Assembly (NCBI RefSeq): GCF_018863395.1
Contig: NZ_JAHKRR010000004.1
Span: forward strand, 1 to 64,000
Reading direction: 5' to 3'
DNA length: 64,000 nt
DNA from: Sinomicrobium weinanense
GTDB taxonomy: Bacteria; Bacteroidota; Bacteroidia; Flavobacteriales; Flavobacteriaceae
Numbering within the stretch: position 1 is the stretch's first letter; the number at the start of each line of letters is the position of its first letter. The notes beneath the pieces were generated by a model. It did not search any database. It was not told where the DNA came from and saw only the letters and a list, made by a program, of their open reading frames with translations. Below are positions 25,018 to 33,701 of this stretch, piece after piece. The position numbers were made by a program, and so were the translations under genes.

Positions 25018-26085
25018 ATGGGAAAGGAAAAAAACGATATTCATTTACTGGTCATCCGGCTTTCCGCGATGGGAGATGTGGCCATGACTGTCCCCGTACT
25101 GCATGCGCTCGTACAACAACATCCGGAAGTACGTGTAACGGTGTTATCCAGGGCTTTTTTTAAGCCCCTGTTCGAAGATATCCCCCGCATATCCTTTTAC
25201 CAGGCCGATATCAGGGGCAGGCATAAGGGCGTTCGCGGCCTTTACAAATTGTATCGTGAACTAAAGGCCTTGAAGATCAATGCTGTGGCCGATCTCCACA
25301 ATGTGTTGCGAAGCAATGTCCTGAAAACCTTTTTTCGCGCCGGCCGGTTTCCCGTAGTACAGATAGACAAGGGGAGGAGCGAAAAAAGAGCGCTTACCCG
25401 CAGCCGGGAAAAAAAATTCAGGCAGCTGACATCCACCCATCAGCGGTATGCCGATGTCTTTGCCCGGCTCGGATATGCTGTGGATCTGTCCCGCCCTGTA
25501 TTTTCACCGAAGCTGGAACTTTCACCCGAGATCTGGAACAACCTGGGCAGGGAAAACCGGGCGGAAAGAGGAGAGCAATGGATAGGTATTGCCCCCTTTG
25601 CCGCTTTCGAAGGAAAAATGTACCCTCTGGACCTTATGGAAAAGGTATTGGAAAAGCTGGACAGGAAAGGGAAATACACGCTCTTGTTGTTTGGAGGGGG
25701 AAAGAAAGAAGAACAGGTGTTGCAGGCATTGCAGTCGAAATATGAAAATGCGGTAAGTATAGCCGGAAAACTATCCTTTAAGCAGGAACTCCGCCTTATC
25801 TCCAACCTGGACCTTATGGTGGCCATGGACAGCGGCAATGCCCATCTCGCCGCCATGTATGGCGTAAAGACCATTACGCTCTGGGGCGTAACACATCCCT
25901 ATGCAGGGTTTTATCCTTTCGGCCAGGACAGGGATTATGCCTTGCTAGCAGACAGGAAAAAATTCCCCCTGATTCCCACCTCCGTCTACGGTAAAAAACT
26001 TCCTGAAGGATATGAGAACGCCATGAGGACCATTTCCCCGGAAAAAGTAGAGGAAAAAATATTACAGGTTTTAACGGCCAGGTAG
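25018..26085 (+). CDS. Glycosyltransferase family 9 (heptosyltransferase-like)
   Basis: The product has 355 residues. The N-terminus LLVIRLSAMGDVAMTVPVLH (about residues 10-29) is the GT9 start, with the nucleotide-sugar loop in VAMDSGNAHLAAMYGVKTITLWG (near 267-289) and the H-P-Y-A-G-F-Y-P turn. Members add heptose or another sugar to lipid A core or related glycolipids on the cytoplasmic face. The DUF4254 partner is directly upstream. The acceptor and donor cannot be read from sequence alone. A strong hairpin at 26190 follows as a terminator. Confidence 0.88.
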   Translation: MGKEKNDIHLLVIRLSAMGDVAMTVPVLHALVQQHPEVRVTVLSRAFFKPLFEDIPRISFYQADIRGRHKGVRGLYKLYRELKALKINAVADLHNVLRSNVLKTFFRAGRFPVVQIDKGRSEKRALTRSREKKFRQLTSTHQRYADVFARLGYAVDLSRPVFSPKLELSPEIWNNLGRENRAERGEQWIGIAPFAAFEGKMYPLDLMEKVLEKLDRKGKYTLLLFGGGKKEEQVLQALQSKYENAVSIAGKLSFKQELRLISNLDLMVAMDSGNAHLAAMYGVKTITLWGVTHPYAGFYPFGQDRDYALLADRKKFPLIPTSVYGKKLPEGYENAMRTISPEKVEEKILQVLTAR

Positions 26086-26189
26086 TCTCGATACCTTTCG
26101 GCTGCACTCGGGGCAGCGCACTGCTCCTGCGCCACAGCACCCGACCTGACGGAATGAATTACAACACAACGATCCGTCACTTCGAGTAG

Positions 26190-26222
26190 CCTTTTTAAGT
26201 CGCTTTTGGCGACTTAAAAAGG
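26190..26222. terminator. Perfect 14-bp hairpin between convergent genes
   Basis: CCTTTTTAAGTCGC (26190-26203) pairs perfectly with GCGACTTAAAAAGG (26209-26222) around a short loop. Terminal A/T runs on each arm allow termination in both directions, for the GT9 operon and the convergent oxidoreductase gene. Flanking TCTCGATAC/GTATCGAGA sequences (26091 and 26223 regions) belong to a dispersed repeat. Confidence 0.7.
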
Positions 26223-26234
26223 CGTATCGAGAAG

Positions 26235-27284
26235 CTAAACGTCGTCGTAATCAATAGTAAGTTTCGGTGTCACCGGATGCGACTGGCAGGTGAGTACCAG
26301 GCCTTCCGCAACCTCGCTGTCCGTGAGAATCTGGTTCTTTACCATTTTTACCTGCCCTTCCGTGACCCGGGCCAGGCAACTGCTGCATATCCCGCCCTGG
26401 CAGGAGTAGGGAGCGTCTATATCGTTGTCCAGGGCAGCGTCGAGCACCCGTTCCGATTGTGGCATGGTAAATTCAAACTCTTCGTCGTCTACAATGACCT
26501 TTACTTTGGTCTGCCCCTCGAGGTTTTCGTCCAGCTCTGCTTCTTCGGATGTTGTGAAGAGTTCGAAGTAGATCTTTTTCTCATCGACCCCGTTTTCGCG
26601 CAGGGTGTCCGATACCGTATGTATCATATCTTCGGGCCCGCAAAGGTAAAAAGCGTCAAAAATAGTGTCTTTGTGCTTGTTTTTCATCACGTAGTTCACC
26701 GTAGAATGCTCAATACGGCCAAACAGGGCGTTGTCCTCTTCCGAACGGGAATAGGTGAAATATACTGTGAACCGTTCCGGGTACCGGGCCGCGAGGTCGT
26801 TGATCTCCTCGAAGAACATGGTCTCTGTGGTACTCCTGTTACCGTATATGAGAACAAATTTGCTTTGCGGCTCTTCTTCAAGCAGGGCCTTGAGGATGCT
26901 CAGTACCGGGGTAATACCACTTCCCGCAGCAAAAGCGGCTACGGTCCTGGACTGTGAAGCATCCGGAGAAAATGTAAAATGGCCTTCCGGAGGGTGTACT
27001 TCGAGCGTATCTCCTTCCCGGAGAGACTGGTTGGCATAACCGGAAAAAACACCTTCCGGGATCTCTTTGATACCTACGGATAGTTTGCCTTCTCCGGGAG
27101 AGGTGCAGATCGAATAGGACCGGCGTATCTCTTCCCCGTCAAATTCCTTTTTTATGGTGATATGCTGACCTGCCTCATGCCTGTACTCTTCGCGCAGGTC
27201 TTCGGGAATATCGAATGTTATCGTTACCGATTTCGGCGTGTTTCTTTCTATACGGCTAACACGTAGGGAGTGAAAGTGTAACAT
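26235..27284 (-). CDS. Ferredoxin-NADP reductase-like protein with C-terminal 2Fe-2S domain
   Basis: The product has 349 residues from the ATG at 27284. An FAD-binding domain (about 1-100) contains RRSYSICTSPGEG. An NAD(P)-binding domain (about 105-235) has AAGSGITPVLSILKALL and FYLCGPEDM. The C-terminal plant-type ferredoxin domain (about 255-349) has PYSCQGGICSSCLARV and LTCQS, giving the C-x4-C-x2-C and a fourth cysteine. The layout equals the PaaE reductase of phenylacetyl-CoA epoxidase, but no paaABCD genes are here. A general electron-transfer partner for an oxygenase or desaturase is more likely. Convergent with the GT9 gene. Confidence 0.85.
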   Translation of the reverse strand: MLHFHSLRVSRIERNTPKSVTITFDIPEDLREEYRHEAGQHITIKKEFDGEEIRRSYSICTSPGEGKLSVGIKEIPEGVFSGYANQSLREGDTLEVHPPEGHFTFSPDASQSRTVAAFAAGSGITPVLSILKALLEEEPQSKFVLIYGNRSTTETMFFEEINDLAARYPERFTVYFTYSRSEEDNALFGRIEHSTVNYVMKNKHKDTIFDAFYLCGPEDMIHTVSDTLRENGVDEKKIYFELFTTSEEAELDENLEGQTKVKVIVDDEEFEFTMPQSERVLDAALDNDIDAPYSCQGGICSSCLARVTEGQVKMVKNQILTDSEVAEGLVLTCQSHPVTPKLTIDYDDV

Positions 27285-27344
27285 AACGCAATTTTTGGGC
27301 AAATGTACATAAAATAGTTACATTGTATTTAATTTTTGGACAGA

Positions 27345-27410
27345 TGATCGACGACGGATGACCGGTGACGGATACATCCATCTGTCATCGGTCACCGGTC
27401 ATCATAAACA
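27345..27410. repeat. Inverted repeat GATGACCGGTGAC
   Basis: Perfect 13-bp arms, GATGACCGGTGAC (27357-27369) and GTCACCGGTCATC (27391-27403), with a 21-base loop. The 13-mer ACCGGTGACGGAT (27361-27373) recurs at 58558-58570 upstream of the carbonic anhydrase gene, so it is a dispersed repeat. It lies between divergent genes. A TAACTTTG box (27431-27438), probably the promoter of the DUF5687 gene, follows. Confidence 0.65.
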
Positions 27411-27491
27411 CTCAGTTCCCGGTAAAATGCTAACTTTGATGTAACAAAACCCCGGTCCCTGCTACCTATGGACTGTAAAACCGGCTAAAAG

Positions 27492-28976
27492 ATGATGAAA
27501 CGTTTTATCTCCCTGCAGTGGAGATCCTTTTTCCGTTCGGCGAGTCTTGGAAAAGATATTGCCATCCGGATTCTTATGGGGTTCCTGGCAGTCTATTTTA
27601 TACTCTCCTTTTTATTGCTCGGCATTGGGCTGTATCCTCTGCTCGCAGAACTCTACCCGGGGATAGAGCCGCTTGCCTCGGTCAATCGCCTGGTGGTCTA
27701 TTGGTTAGGGGCAGATCTGCTTGCCCGTTTTTTTATACAGGCCCTTCCCGTAATAGGCATCAAGTCGTTGCTGATTTTGCCTGTCCCGAAAAGAAAAGTG
27801 GTCCATTACCTGTTGCTCAGGAGCTTGTTTTCCTTTTTTAACCTGTTTCCTTTGCTGGTCATTGTTCCTTTTGGTATTTATGGTGTGATGCATGGAGGGT
27901 ATAACCCTGTCCGGATACTGGCGTGGGGCGTTTGTATGATGAGTTTGGTGGTAGGTGTTAATTATTTCAATCTTCTTGTAAAAAAGAGATTTGCCGGGAA
28001 AATAAGAACATTCCTCCCTTTTATCGTCGTCGGGGTTGTTCTGGTTGTCCTGGAGTACCTGGGGATATTACAGCTCGGTATATGGACAGGCGCATTGCTC
28101 GACAGTCTTGTTGCGCATCCCTATCTGGCGGTGGTGTCTCTGTGCATTCCCGTATTCCTGTATTGGTGGAATTACAGGGAGTTGCATCATCATTTTTACC
28201 TGGATGCCTCCCTCGAAAGCAGTAAAGAACAGACCAGGACATCCGAAATGGGGTGGGTACGCAGGTTTGGCGATATAGCCCCTTTCCTCCAGCTCGACCT
28301 CAAACTGATATGGAGGAATAAACGTCCCCGGAGTACGGTGTGGCTTGCACTGTTGTTTGTGGCTTACGGGCTTATGATCTATCCTAACCCTTCAAACCAG
28401 GATATGCCGGGTTGGTATGTGTTTGTGGGGGTGTTTATCTCCGGGGTGTTTATGATGAATTTCGGACAATTTGTCCCCGCCTGGGACAGCTCGTATTACA
28501 GTATGATGATGGCACAGAACATTCCCCTGAAAAAATACCTGTCTTCCAAGGCCGCGTTAATGACTTTCAGTGTCGTTGTCCTGTACCTGCTCAGTTTGCC
28601 CTATGTTTATTTCGGGTGGGACATCCTGGTGCTGAATACGGCCTGTGCGCTGTATAATATAGGCATCAACATTCCCGTACTGCTCTATACGGGTGGCTAT
28701 AATAAGAAACGTATAGAGCTGGACAAAAGCCCTTTTCTTAATTACCAGGGTACCGGGGCAGTACAGTTTATTATGATTTTGCCGCTTCTTATACTTCCCG
28801 TGCTGATATGGTATCTTTGCTATAAATTTATTTCTTTCGATGCGGCTTCGTCCGTTCTCGCCCTTATCGGGATTGCAGGGATCATGGCAAGGGATGGCCT
28901 TATGGCCCGGATCGTTAGCCTGTACAGGAAGAAAAAGTATGTTGCCATTAATGGATTTAAGGAAAGGAATGATTGA
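27492..28976 (+). CDS. DUF5687-family membrane protein, ABC exporter partner
   Basis: The product has 494 residues with roughly 10-12 membrane helices. The N-terminus FISLQWRSFFRSASLGKDIA and a cytoplasmic loop VRRFGDIAPFLQLDLKLIWRNKRPRS resemble ABC-2-type permeases; the family is DUF5687. It probably forms the membrane part of an exporter with the ATPase gene that begins 89 bases downstream. The substrate is unknown; such pairs export lipids, peptides or drugs. ATG codons at 27492 and 27495 are both possible starts. Confidence 0.8.
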   Translation: MMKRFISLQWRSFFRSASLGKDIAIRILMGFLAVYFILSFLLLGIGLYPLLAELYPGIEPLASVNRLVVYWLGADLLARFFIQALPVIGIKSLLILPVPKRKVVHYLLLRSLFSFFNLFPLLVIVPFGIYGVMHGGYNPVRILAWGVCMMSLVVGVNYFNLLVKKRFAGKIRTFLPFIVVGVVLVVLEYLGILQLGIWTGALLDSLVAHPYLAVVSLCIPVFLYWWNYRELHHHFYLDASLESSKEQTRTSEMGWVRRFGDIAPFLQLDLKLIWRNKRPRSTVWLALLFVAYGLMIYPNPSNQDMPGWYVFVGVFISGVFMMNFGQFVPAWDSSYYSMMMAQNIPLKKYLSSKAALMTFSVVVLYLLSLPYVYFGWDILVLNTACALYNIGINIPVLLYTGGYNKKRIELDKSPFLNYQGTGAVQFIMILPLLILPVLIWYLCYKFISFDAASSVLALIGIAGIMARDGLMARIVSLYRKKKYVAINGFKERND

Positions 28977-29065
28977 GAGGGAGAGCTGTTAATATGCCGA
29001 TGTAATGATAGCGCGGTCCCCCCCCAAAGCCCTCAAACTCAAAAACAGAAACAATAAAATCTCAA

Positions 29066-29761
29066 ATGATAGTAGTAAACGACCTCACAAAAACCTATAA
29101 CGGAACAGCAGTACTGAACATCGAAGAACTTCAGATCCCCTCCGGACAGAGTTTTGGCCTGGTGGGCAATAACGGGGCCGGGAAAACCACTTTTTTCAGC
29201 CTGCTGCTCGACCTCGTACGGCCTACCTCCGGGTACATTGTCAACAACGAAGTGATGGTGAACAAAAGTGAGGAGTGGAAACCCTTTACTTCTGCTTTTA
29301 TCGACGAGAGTTTCCTCATTGGCTATCTAACACCCGAAGAGTATTTCTATCTTGTAGGAGAACTGCGCGGATGGAACCGGGCCGATGTAGATACTTTCCT
29401 GAAAAAATACGAGCTGTTTTTTAACGGTGAGATACTGAAAAAGCAAAAGTACCTGCGCGACCTCTCCAAGGGAAACCAGAAAAAAGCAGGTATTGTAGCC
29501 GCACTGATTGGCGATCCGGAAGTGGTGATACTCGATGAACCCTTTGCCAACCTCGATCCCACCACCCAGATACGCCTCAAGGAGATCATCAGGGAACTGG
29601 CTGGGGCCAACGGGGTTACGGTGCTTATTTCCAGCCATGATCTTATACATGTTACCGAGGTGTGCAAACGCATAGTAGTGCTCGACAAGGGAGAAATAAC
29701 AAGAGACATCCAAACGGCTCCGGAGACCCTCAAAGAACTGGAGAGTTTTTTTGCGGGATAA
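29066..29761 (+). CDS. ABC transporter ATP-binding protein
   Basis: The product has 231 residues. It has Walker A GNNGAGKTT (34-42), an LSKGNQKKAGIVAAL signature in place of LSGGQ (about 132-146), Walker B VVILDEPFANLDP, and the H-loop in SSHDL. The K-G-N-Q form of the signature is common in this exporter subgroup. It follows the DUF5687 permease gene, with which it presumably forms an exporter. No fused permease or TOBE domain is present. Confidence 0.88.
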   Translation: MIVVNDLTKTYNGTAVLNIEELQIPSGQSFGLVGNNGAGKTTFFSLLLDLVRPTSGYIVNNEVMVNKSEEWKPFTSAFIDESFLIGYLTPEEYFYLVGELRGWNRADVDTFLKKYELFFNGEILKKQKYLRDLSKGNQKKAGIVAALIGDPEVVILDEPFANLDPTTQIRLKEIIRELAGANGVTVLISSHDLIHVTEVCKRIVVLDKGEITRDIQTAPETLKELESFFAG

Positions 29762-29782
29762 GTTTTTTAATAACCATTTGAT

Positions 29783-29816
29783 TTTGTTGTTTATCTGTAA
29801 AAGAAACGTATTTTTG
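29783..29816 (+). promoter_or_regulatory. Promoter of sprE
   Basis: TTTG at 29783-29786 and TATTTTTG at 29809-29816 are separated by 22 bases, matching the Bacteroidetes consensus. The TTG start codon of sprE lies 40 bases downstream. Confidence 0.6.
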
Positions 29817-29855
29817 TTTGGATAAGCCCTATATTAGTCTAATCATTAGCTTGTT

Positions 29856-32423
29856 TTGAAGCCCGTATTCAACATATCCTGCTTTATTTTCGCGGTGGCG
29901 ATAATTTCTTTTTTCGCCCTTGCCGGGTGTTCCACCGAAAAGGATGCCTTCCTGAACCGCAATTTTCACGCACTTACAGCCAAAGACAATATCCTCTATA
30001 ATGGAAAGAATGCCCTGCGCAACGGCAGCGAAGGCCTTATCACTTCCTACACGGACGATTTCTGGGAGGTGCTCCCGGTAGAACGTATGGAGGTGGTTGA
30101 AGAAAAAGCGCTTTCGGGAGGAGCGGGGAATTCCGATTTCGAAAGGGCCGAAGAAAAAGCCGTCAAGGCCATACAGAAGCACGGGATGAACATCCGTGGG
30201 CGGGAACGCAATCCGCAGATGGACGAGGCTTATATGCTGCTGGGGAAGAGCAGGTATTACAACCAGCGTTTTATCCCTGCTATGGAAGCATTTAATTACG
30301 TGCTCAACAAATACCCGGACAGCGACAAATATATCCAGGCCAGGGTATGGCGCGAAAAGACCAATATCCGTATGGAAAGCGAGGAACTGGCCCTGGAAAA
30401 CCTGAAAAACCTCCTCCGCAGCGTGGAGTTCAAAGACCAGGAATATGCCGATGCCTGTGCTATAATGGCCCAGGCCTACATAAACATGCAACACAGGGAC
30501 AGTGCCATACAAAGGCTGAAGATCGCAGCAAACCTGACTAAAAAAAACGAAGAGAGGGGGAGGTATTACTACATCATCGGACAGCTCTATAACGATCTGG
30601 AAGTCAGGGATAGTGCCAATATGGCCTTTAACAAGGTGATTGCCCTGAAACGAAAATCACCCCGGACCTACATGATCAACGCAGAGCTGCAAAAAATGCG
30701 AAATACAGAGGTCGCCGACGGGGAAGAAAGAGAAGAAAGAGAAGAAAGGCTGGCCTTCCTTGGCAAAATGGAGAGAAACCGGGAAAACCGCCCTTTCCTG
30801 GACAAGATATACCACTATATTTCCGAATTTCACCTGCAATCCGATTCCCTGCGGCTGGCAGAAGAATACCTGAACAAATCGCTTCGGGCCAATGAAGGGG
30901 ACGGCAAGCTGAAAGCCATGTGTTACGAACAACTGGCCGAGATGAACTTTGACCGCAACGAATATAAAAATGCGGGAGCCTATTACGACAGTACCCTGAC
31001 TCAGCTCAAGGATGACAGGCGAAAAATAAGGGCCATACAGAAAAAACGGGACAATCTCGAAGACGTGATCCGCTATGAAGACATTGTGCAGGTAAACGAC
31101 AGTATCCTTCACCTGGCCGCATTGCCGGAAAGTGAACGCAAGGCCTATTTTGAGGATTATATTAAAAAACTGAAGGAAGAGGATGAGAAGCAGAGGGAAG
31201 CTGAAGAAAGAGCCGCAGAAAACGGAACTTTCGACCCCTTTGAAACCCCTGGCAGTACAGGACAACAGAACAATGAGGGCGGAAAATTCTATTTCTATAA
31301 CCAGGTGACCCTGGGCCATGGGAAAACGACTTTCCGGAAGATCTGGGGAGACAGGGAACTGAAAGACAACTGGAGGCTTGCCGATAAAAGTGTGGTCTCC
31401 AGGCAGGAAACCGCCGAAAAGCCCGAAGATGTCGTTGCCGTAGCACCCGATCAGCGATACGATGTCAATTTCTACCTGGATCGCCTGCCGACCGATGAAG
31501 TAGTGCTGGACAGTCTCAAAACGGAAAGGGATTTTGCCAATTACCAACTGGGGCTTATTTACAAAGAAAAATTCAAGGAGTACCCTCTGGCTATCGACAA
31601 ACTGGAAACCGTACTGGCAAGCGAACCCGAGGAAAAACTGGTCCTCCCGTCCAAATATCACCTTTTTCGCCTGTATGAGCAGGTGGGGTCTGATAAAATG
31701 GCGGAGGCCAAAAACGATATCATCAAAAACCATCCGGGCTCGCGCTATGCGGAAATACTCGAAAACCCCGAAGCCATTCTTGCCGGGGAAGCCGATGATC
31801 CTGAAACTTATTTTAACTCGCTTTACAAGAAATTCGAAACTCAGGAATACGAAGCAGTGCTGCAGGAAACAGAACGCTATATAAAAACCCACAGCGGGGA
31901 AGAGATCATCCCGAGAATGGAAATGCTCAGAGCTACCAGCCTGGGCAGACTGTACGGATTGGAACCTTATAAAGAAGCCCTGAACAATATTGCCCTCAAT
32001 TACCCCAACGACGATGTGGGCAAGAAGGCACAAAAAAAACTCGAGGAAACCGCTTCCTTGGAAAGTGATACATTTGATACCGAAGAAGCAGGGCGGTGGA
32101 AACTGGTATTTCCCTTGCCGAAAAGCAATATTGTTGAGGTCAGGGAGCTGATGGAGAATGTGGCGTTCTTCTCGCTCAAATATCCTTACTACAAAAACCT
32201 GAAAGTGTCTCGTGACGTATATGATACCGATACGGTTTTTGTTGTGGTACACGGATTGAAGAATGGGAAAGAAGCCAAAGCCTACCGGGAACTGGTCAAT
32301 ACCGATGAAGAATGTGTCATAGACACCGAAAATCACCTTATTTTGAGCCCTGATTACCGAACGGTACAGGTACATAAGAATTTTGATGCCTACAAAAACA
32401 AGAAAACAACCCGAGAACCATAA
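29856..32423 (+). CDS. sprE: Gliding motility / type IX secretion lipoprotein SprE (PorW)
   Basis: The product has 855 residues, close to known SprE/PorW proteins. It starts with TTG. The leader ends in FFALAGCSTEKD, lipidated at Cys25. NRNFHALTAKDNILYNGKNAL is the characteristic N-terminus. Tetratricopeptide repeats fill the middle (for example AYMLLGKSRYYNQRFIPAME near 127-146 and ANYQLGLIYKEKFKEYPLAI). An acidic, charged linker lies near 430-470. It is anchored in the outer membrane and needed for type IX secretion, by which gliding adhesins and enzymes leave the cell. Its presence predicts a T9SS in this organism. A bactofilin gene follows. Confidence 0.9.
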   Translation: MKPVFNISCFIFAVAIISFFALAGCSTEKDAFLNRNFHALTAKDNILYNGKNALRNGSEGLITSYTDDFWEVLPVERMEVVEEKALSGGAGNSDFERAEEKAVKAIQKHGMNIRGRERNPQMDEAYMLLGKSRYYNQRFIPAMEAFNYVLNKYPDSDKYIQARVWREKTNIRMESEELALENLKNLLRSVEFKDQEYADACAIMAQAYINMQHRDSAIQRLKIAANLTKKNEERGRYYYIIGQLYNDLEVRDSANMAFNKVIALKRKSPRTYMINAELQKMRNTEVADGEEREEREERLAFLGKMERNRENRPFLDKIYHYISEFHLQSDSLRLAEEYLNKSLRANEGDGKLKAMCYEQLAEMNFDRNEYKNAGAYYDSTLTQLKDDRRKIRAIQKKRDNLEDVIRYEDIVQVNDSILHLAALPESERKAYFEDYIKKLKEEDEKQREAEERAAENGTFDPFETPGSTGQQNNEGGKFYFYNQVTLGHGKTTFRKIWGDRELKDNWRLADKSVVSRQETAEKPEDVVAVAPDQRYDVNFYLDRLPTDEVVLDSLKTERDFANYQLGLIYKEKFKEYPLAIDKLETVLASEPEEKLVLPSKYHLFRLYEQVGSDKMAEAKNDIIKNHPGSRYAEILENPEAILAGEADDPETYFNSLYKKFETQEYEAVLQETERYIKTHSGEEIIPRMEMLRATSLGRLYGLEPYKEALNNIALNYPNDDVGKKAQKKLEETASLESDTFDTEEAGRWKLVFPLPKSNIVEVRELMENVAFFSLKYPYYKNLKVSRDVYDTDTVFVVVHGLKNGKEAKAYRELVNTDEECVIDTENHLILSPDYRTVQVHKNFDAYKNKKTTREP

Positions 32424-32424
32424 T

Positions 32425-32605
32425 CTTTAGTGCATGACAAAAATTTATCAGGTAAGATGTAAGACTATAGGACACAGGACTTTAAAATGTAAGTAAAAAT
32501 GAGTCAAACCACTTTATGCAGACCGTTTACCGCTATTGGTCCTGCGTCTTAAGTCTTGAGGTCCTGAGTCAAAAATAGCATATTTGAATTTTTGTAATGT
32601 AATAA
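32425..32605. mobile_element. MITE-like non-coding element, copy 2
   Basis: A diverged copy of the element at 17545-17715. It starts TTTAGTGCATGACAAAAATT and ends with TTTTTGTAATGTAATAAA, a degraded inverted repeat. The interior GTAAGACTATAGGACACAGG resembles the other copy, and GTCTTAAGTCTTGAGGTCC is shared late. No coding potential. It separates sprE from the bactofilin gene and may weaken their coupling. Confidence 0.6.
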
Positions 32606-32645
32606 AACCATAAACATAAATCATAATCGTAAAACTAACCCCAAA

Positions 32646-33068
32646 ATGTTTTCAGAATCAAAAAAAGGAAAAGTGCTCACGGAAACTTTTCCACAGGCAA
32701 ATCGTATTGAAAGTAACACCAGGATTACAGGTGATATTGTTTCCGATGCCGATATCCGTATTGACGGAAAGGTAGAGGGAAATGTAAAATCTTCCGGAAG
32801 GATAGTGATAGGAAAAGACGGTTTTATCAACGGAAAGATAGAGTGTGCCAATGCGGACATTGAAGGAAAATTTACTGGCGAACTGCTGGTGGCCGAACAA
32901 TTGTCGCTGAAATCTTCTGCCGTTATTCAGGGCGAAGTGACGGTGTCTAAACTGGCCGTGGAACCTGGTGCCGCATTCAATGCCAGCTGTACCATGAAAG
33001 GAGCCGAAATAAAACCCCTTAACAAGCCTCAAGAGCAGGAAAGGGAAAAGGCAGGGAGGACCGCTTAG
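32646..33068 (+). CDS. Bactofilin (polymer-forming cytoskeletal protein)
   Basis: The product has 140 residues with no membrane segment. The centre (about 20-115) is the bactofilin beta-helix with regular glycine-ended turns: RITGDIVSDADIRIDGKVEG, SGRIVIGKDGFINGKIECAN, ADIEGKFTGELLVAEQLSL. The two ends are charged and disordered. Bactofilins polymerise without nucleotide and act as scaffolds at the inner membrane for cell shape, stalks or enzyme placement. Between sprE and the ATP synthase genes it occupies its usual Flavobacteriaceae neighbourhood. A long perfect hairpin directly follows. Confidence 0.92.
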   Translation: MFSESKKGKVLTETFPQANRIESNTRITGDIVSDADIRIDGKVEGNVKSSGRIVIGKDGFINGKIECANADIEGKFTGELLVAEQLSLKSSAVIQGEVTVSKLAVEPGAAFNASCTMKGAEIKPLNKPQEQEREKAGRTA

Positions 33069-33088
33069 AAACAGGCAAAAGAAAGGCA

Positions 33089-33124
33089 GAGGGGTGTCTG
33101 AAAATTAATTTTCAGACACCCCTC
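33089..33124. terminator. 36-base perfect palindrome after bactofilin gene
   Basis: The whole stretch 33089-33124 is self-complementary, with 18-base arms that begin GAGGGGTGTCTG. In RNA it forms a very stable hairpin 20 bases after the bactofilin stop. No T-run follows, so it may act as a 3'-end stabiliser or a weak terminator separating bactofilin from the ATP synthase operon. Confidence 0.65.
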
Positions 33125-33172
33125 CATTAAATCAGGCGTTGCGGCAGGGTCCCGACAAATTAAAACAGTTTC

Positions 33173-33180
33173 TATATTTG
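33173..33180 (+). promoter_or_regulatory. -7 box upstream of the DUF6168 gene
   Basis: TATATTTG, a perfect TAnnTTTG element, 30 bases before the start at 33211. No matching upstream TTTG was found at the normal spacing. Confidence 0.45.
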
Positions 33181-33210
33181 CAGGCCGGAACCCAAACGCG
33201 AAAATCCCTT

Positions 33211-33600
33211 ATGAAAAAACATATATTTGCTTTTTTAAGGCTTCTTGTACCCCTGACGCTGTTGTTATGTGCCCTGCAATATGCACTGGTGACTTATGCG
33301 ATCTCCTGGTATGATTTTCGGCTTACCACCGTAGCTATATACGCCTTTCATGTCGTGGTGACTTTCCTGATCTATCTTTTTTTGTTATACGTCAACAAAA
33401 CTTTTTCCGATAAGACCGGCTTTGCCTTTATGGCGTGTAGTTTGTTAAAAATGATGGCCTCCGTAGTGTTTTTATGGCCGCTGATGGAACAGGGGGGCAG
33501 TTTTGTCGGGGATGTTATGGCCTTCTTTATCCCTTATTTTATTTATTTAACGATTGAAGTCCTTTATGTGGTAAAATTCATGCAGGGAGGAAAGGGGTAA
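33211..33600 (+). CDS. DUF6168-like small membrane protein preceding atpB
   Basis: The product has 129 residues from the ATG at 33211; an earlier in-frame start would add non-conserved residues and conflicts with the promoter box. Four membrane helices are evident (FLRLLVPLTLLLCALQYALV, VAIYAFHVVVTFLIYLFLLY, FAFMACSLLKMMASVVFLWP and FFIPYFIYLTIEVLYVV). In other Flavobacteria a protein of this kind, DUF6168, precedes atpB. It may play the role of AtpI, aiding c-ring assembly or magnesium supply; that is inference from position. The AtpZ-like gene often present before it is absent. Confidence 0.72.
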   Translation: MKKHIFAFLRLLVPLTLLLCALQYALVTYAISWYDFRLTTVAIYAFHVVVTFLIYLFLLYVNKTFSDKTGFAFMACSLLKMMASVVFLWPLMEQGGSFVGDVMAFFIPYFIYLTIEVLYVVKFMQGGKG

Positions 33601-33651
33601 AAAAACGCAAAAAATCTTTATTTATAAACAAGGAATTGTTAATTAAATTTC

Positions 33652-33659
33652 TACCTTTG
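33652..33659 (+). promoter_or_regulatory. Likely -7 box of the ATP synthase operon promoter
   Basis: TACCTTTG, a perfect TAnnTTTG element, lies 43 bases before the atpB start in an AT-rich region. A TTTG element at the ideal spacing is missing, so the box alone is offered. Confidence 0.5.
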
Positions 33660-33701
33660 CGCCAAAATTTTGAGACCAGGTATTTTTTAGAGATCAAAGA
33701 T

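Noticed and set aside
26235-27284. Naming the reductase PaaE
   Set aside because: Domain order agrees, but no paaABCD genes are nearby and the same layout serves other oxygenases.
30657-32375. 572-codon open frame antisense to sprE
   Set aside because: It mirrors a strongly biased coding strand that avoids stops in this frame; it has no domain, signal peptide or ribosome binding site, and sprE on the other strand is certain.
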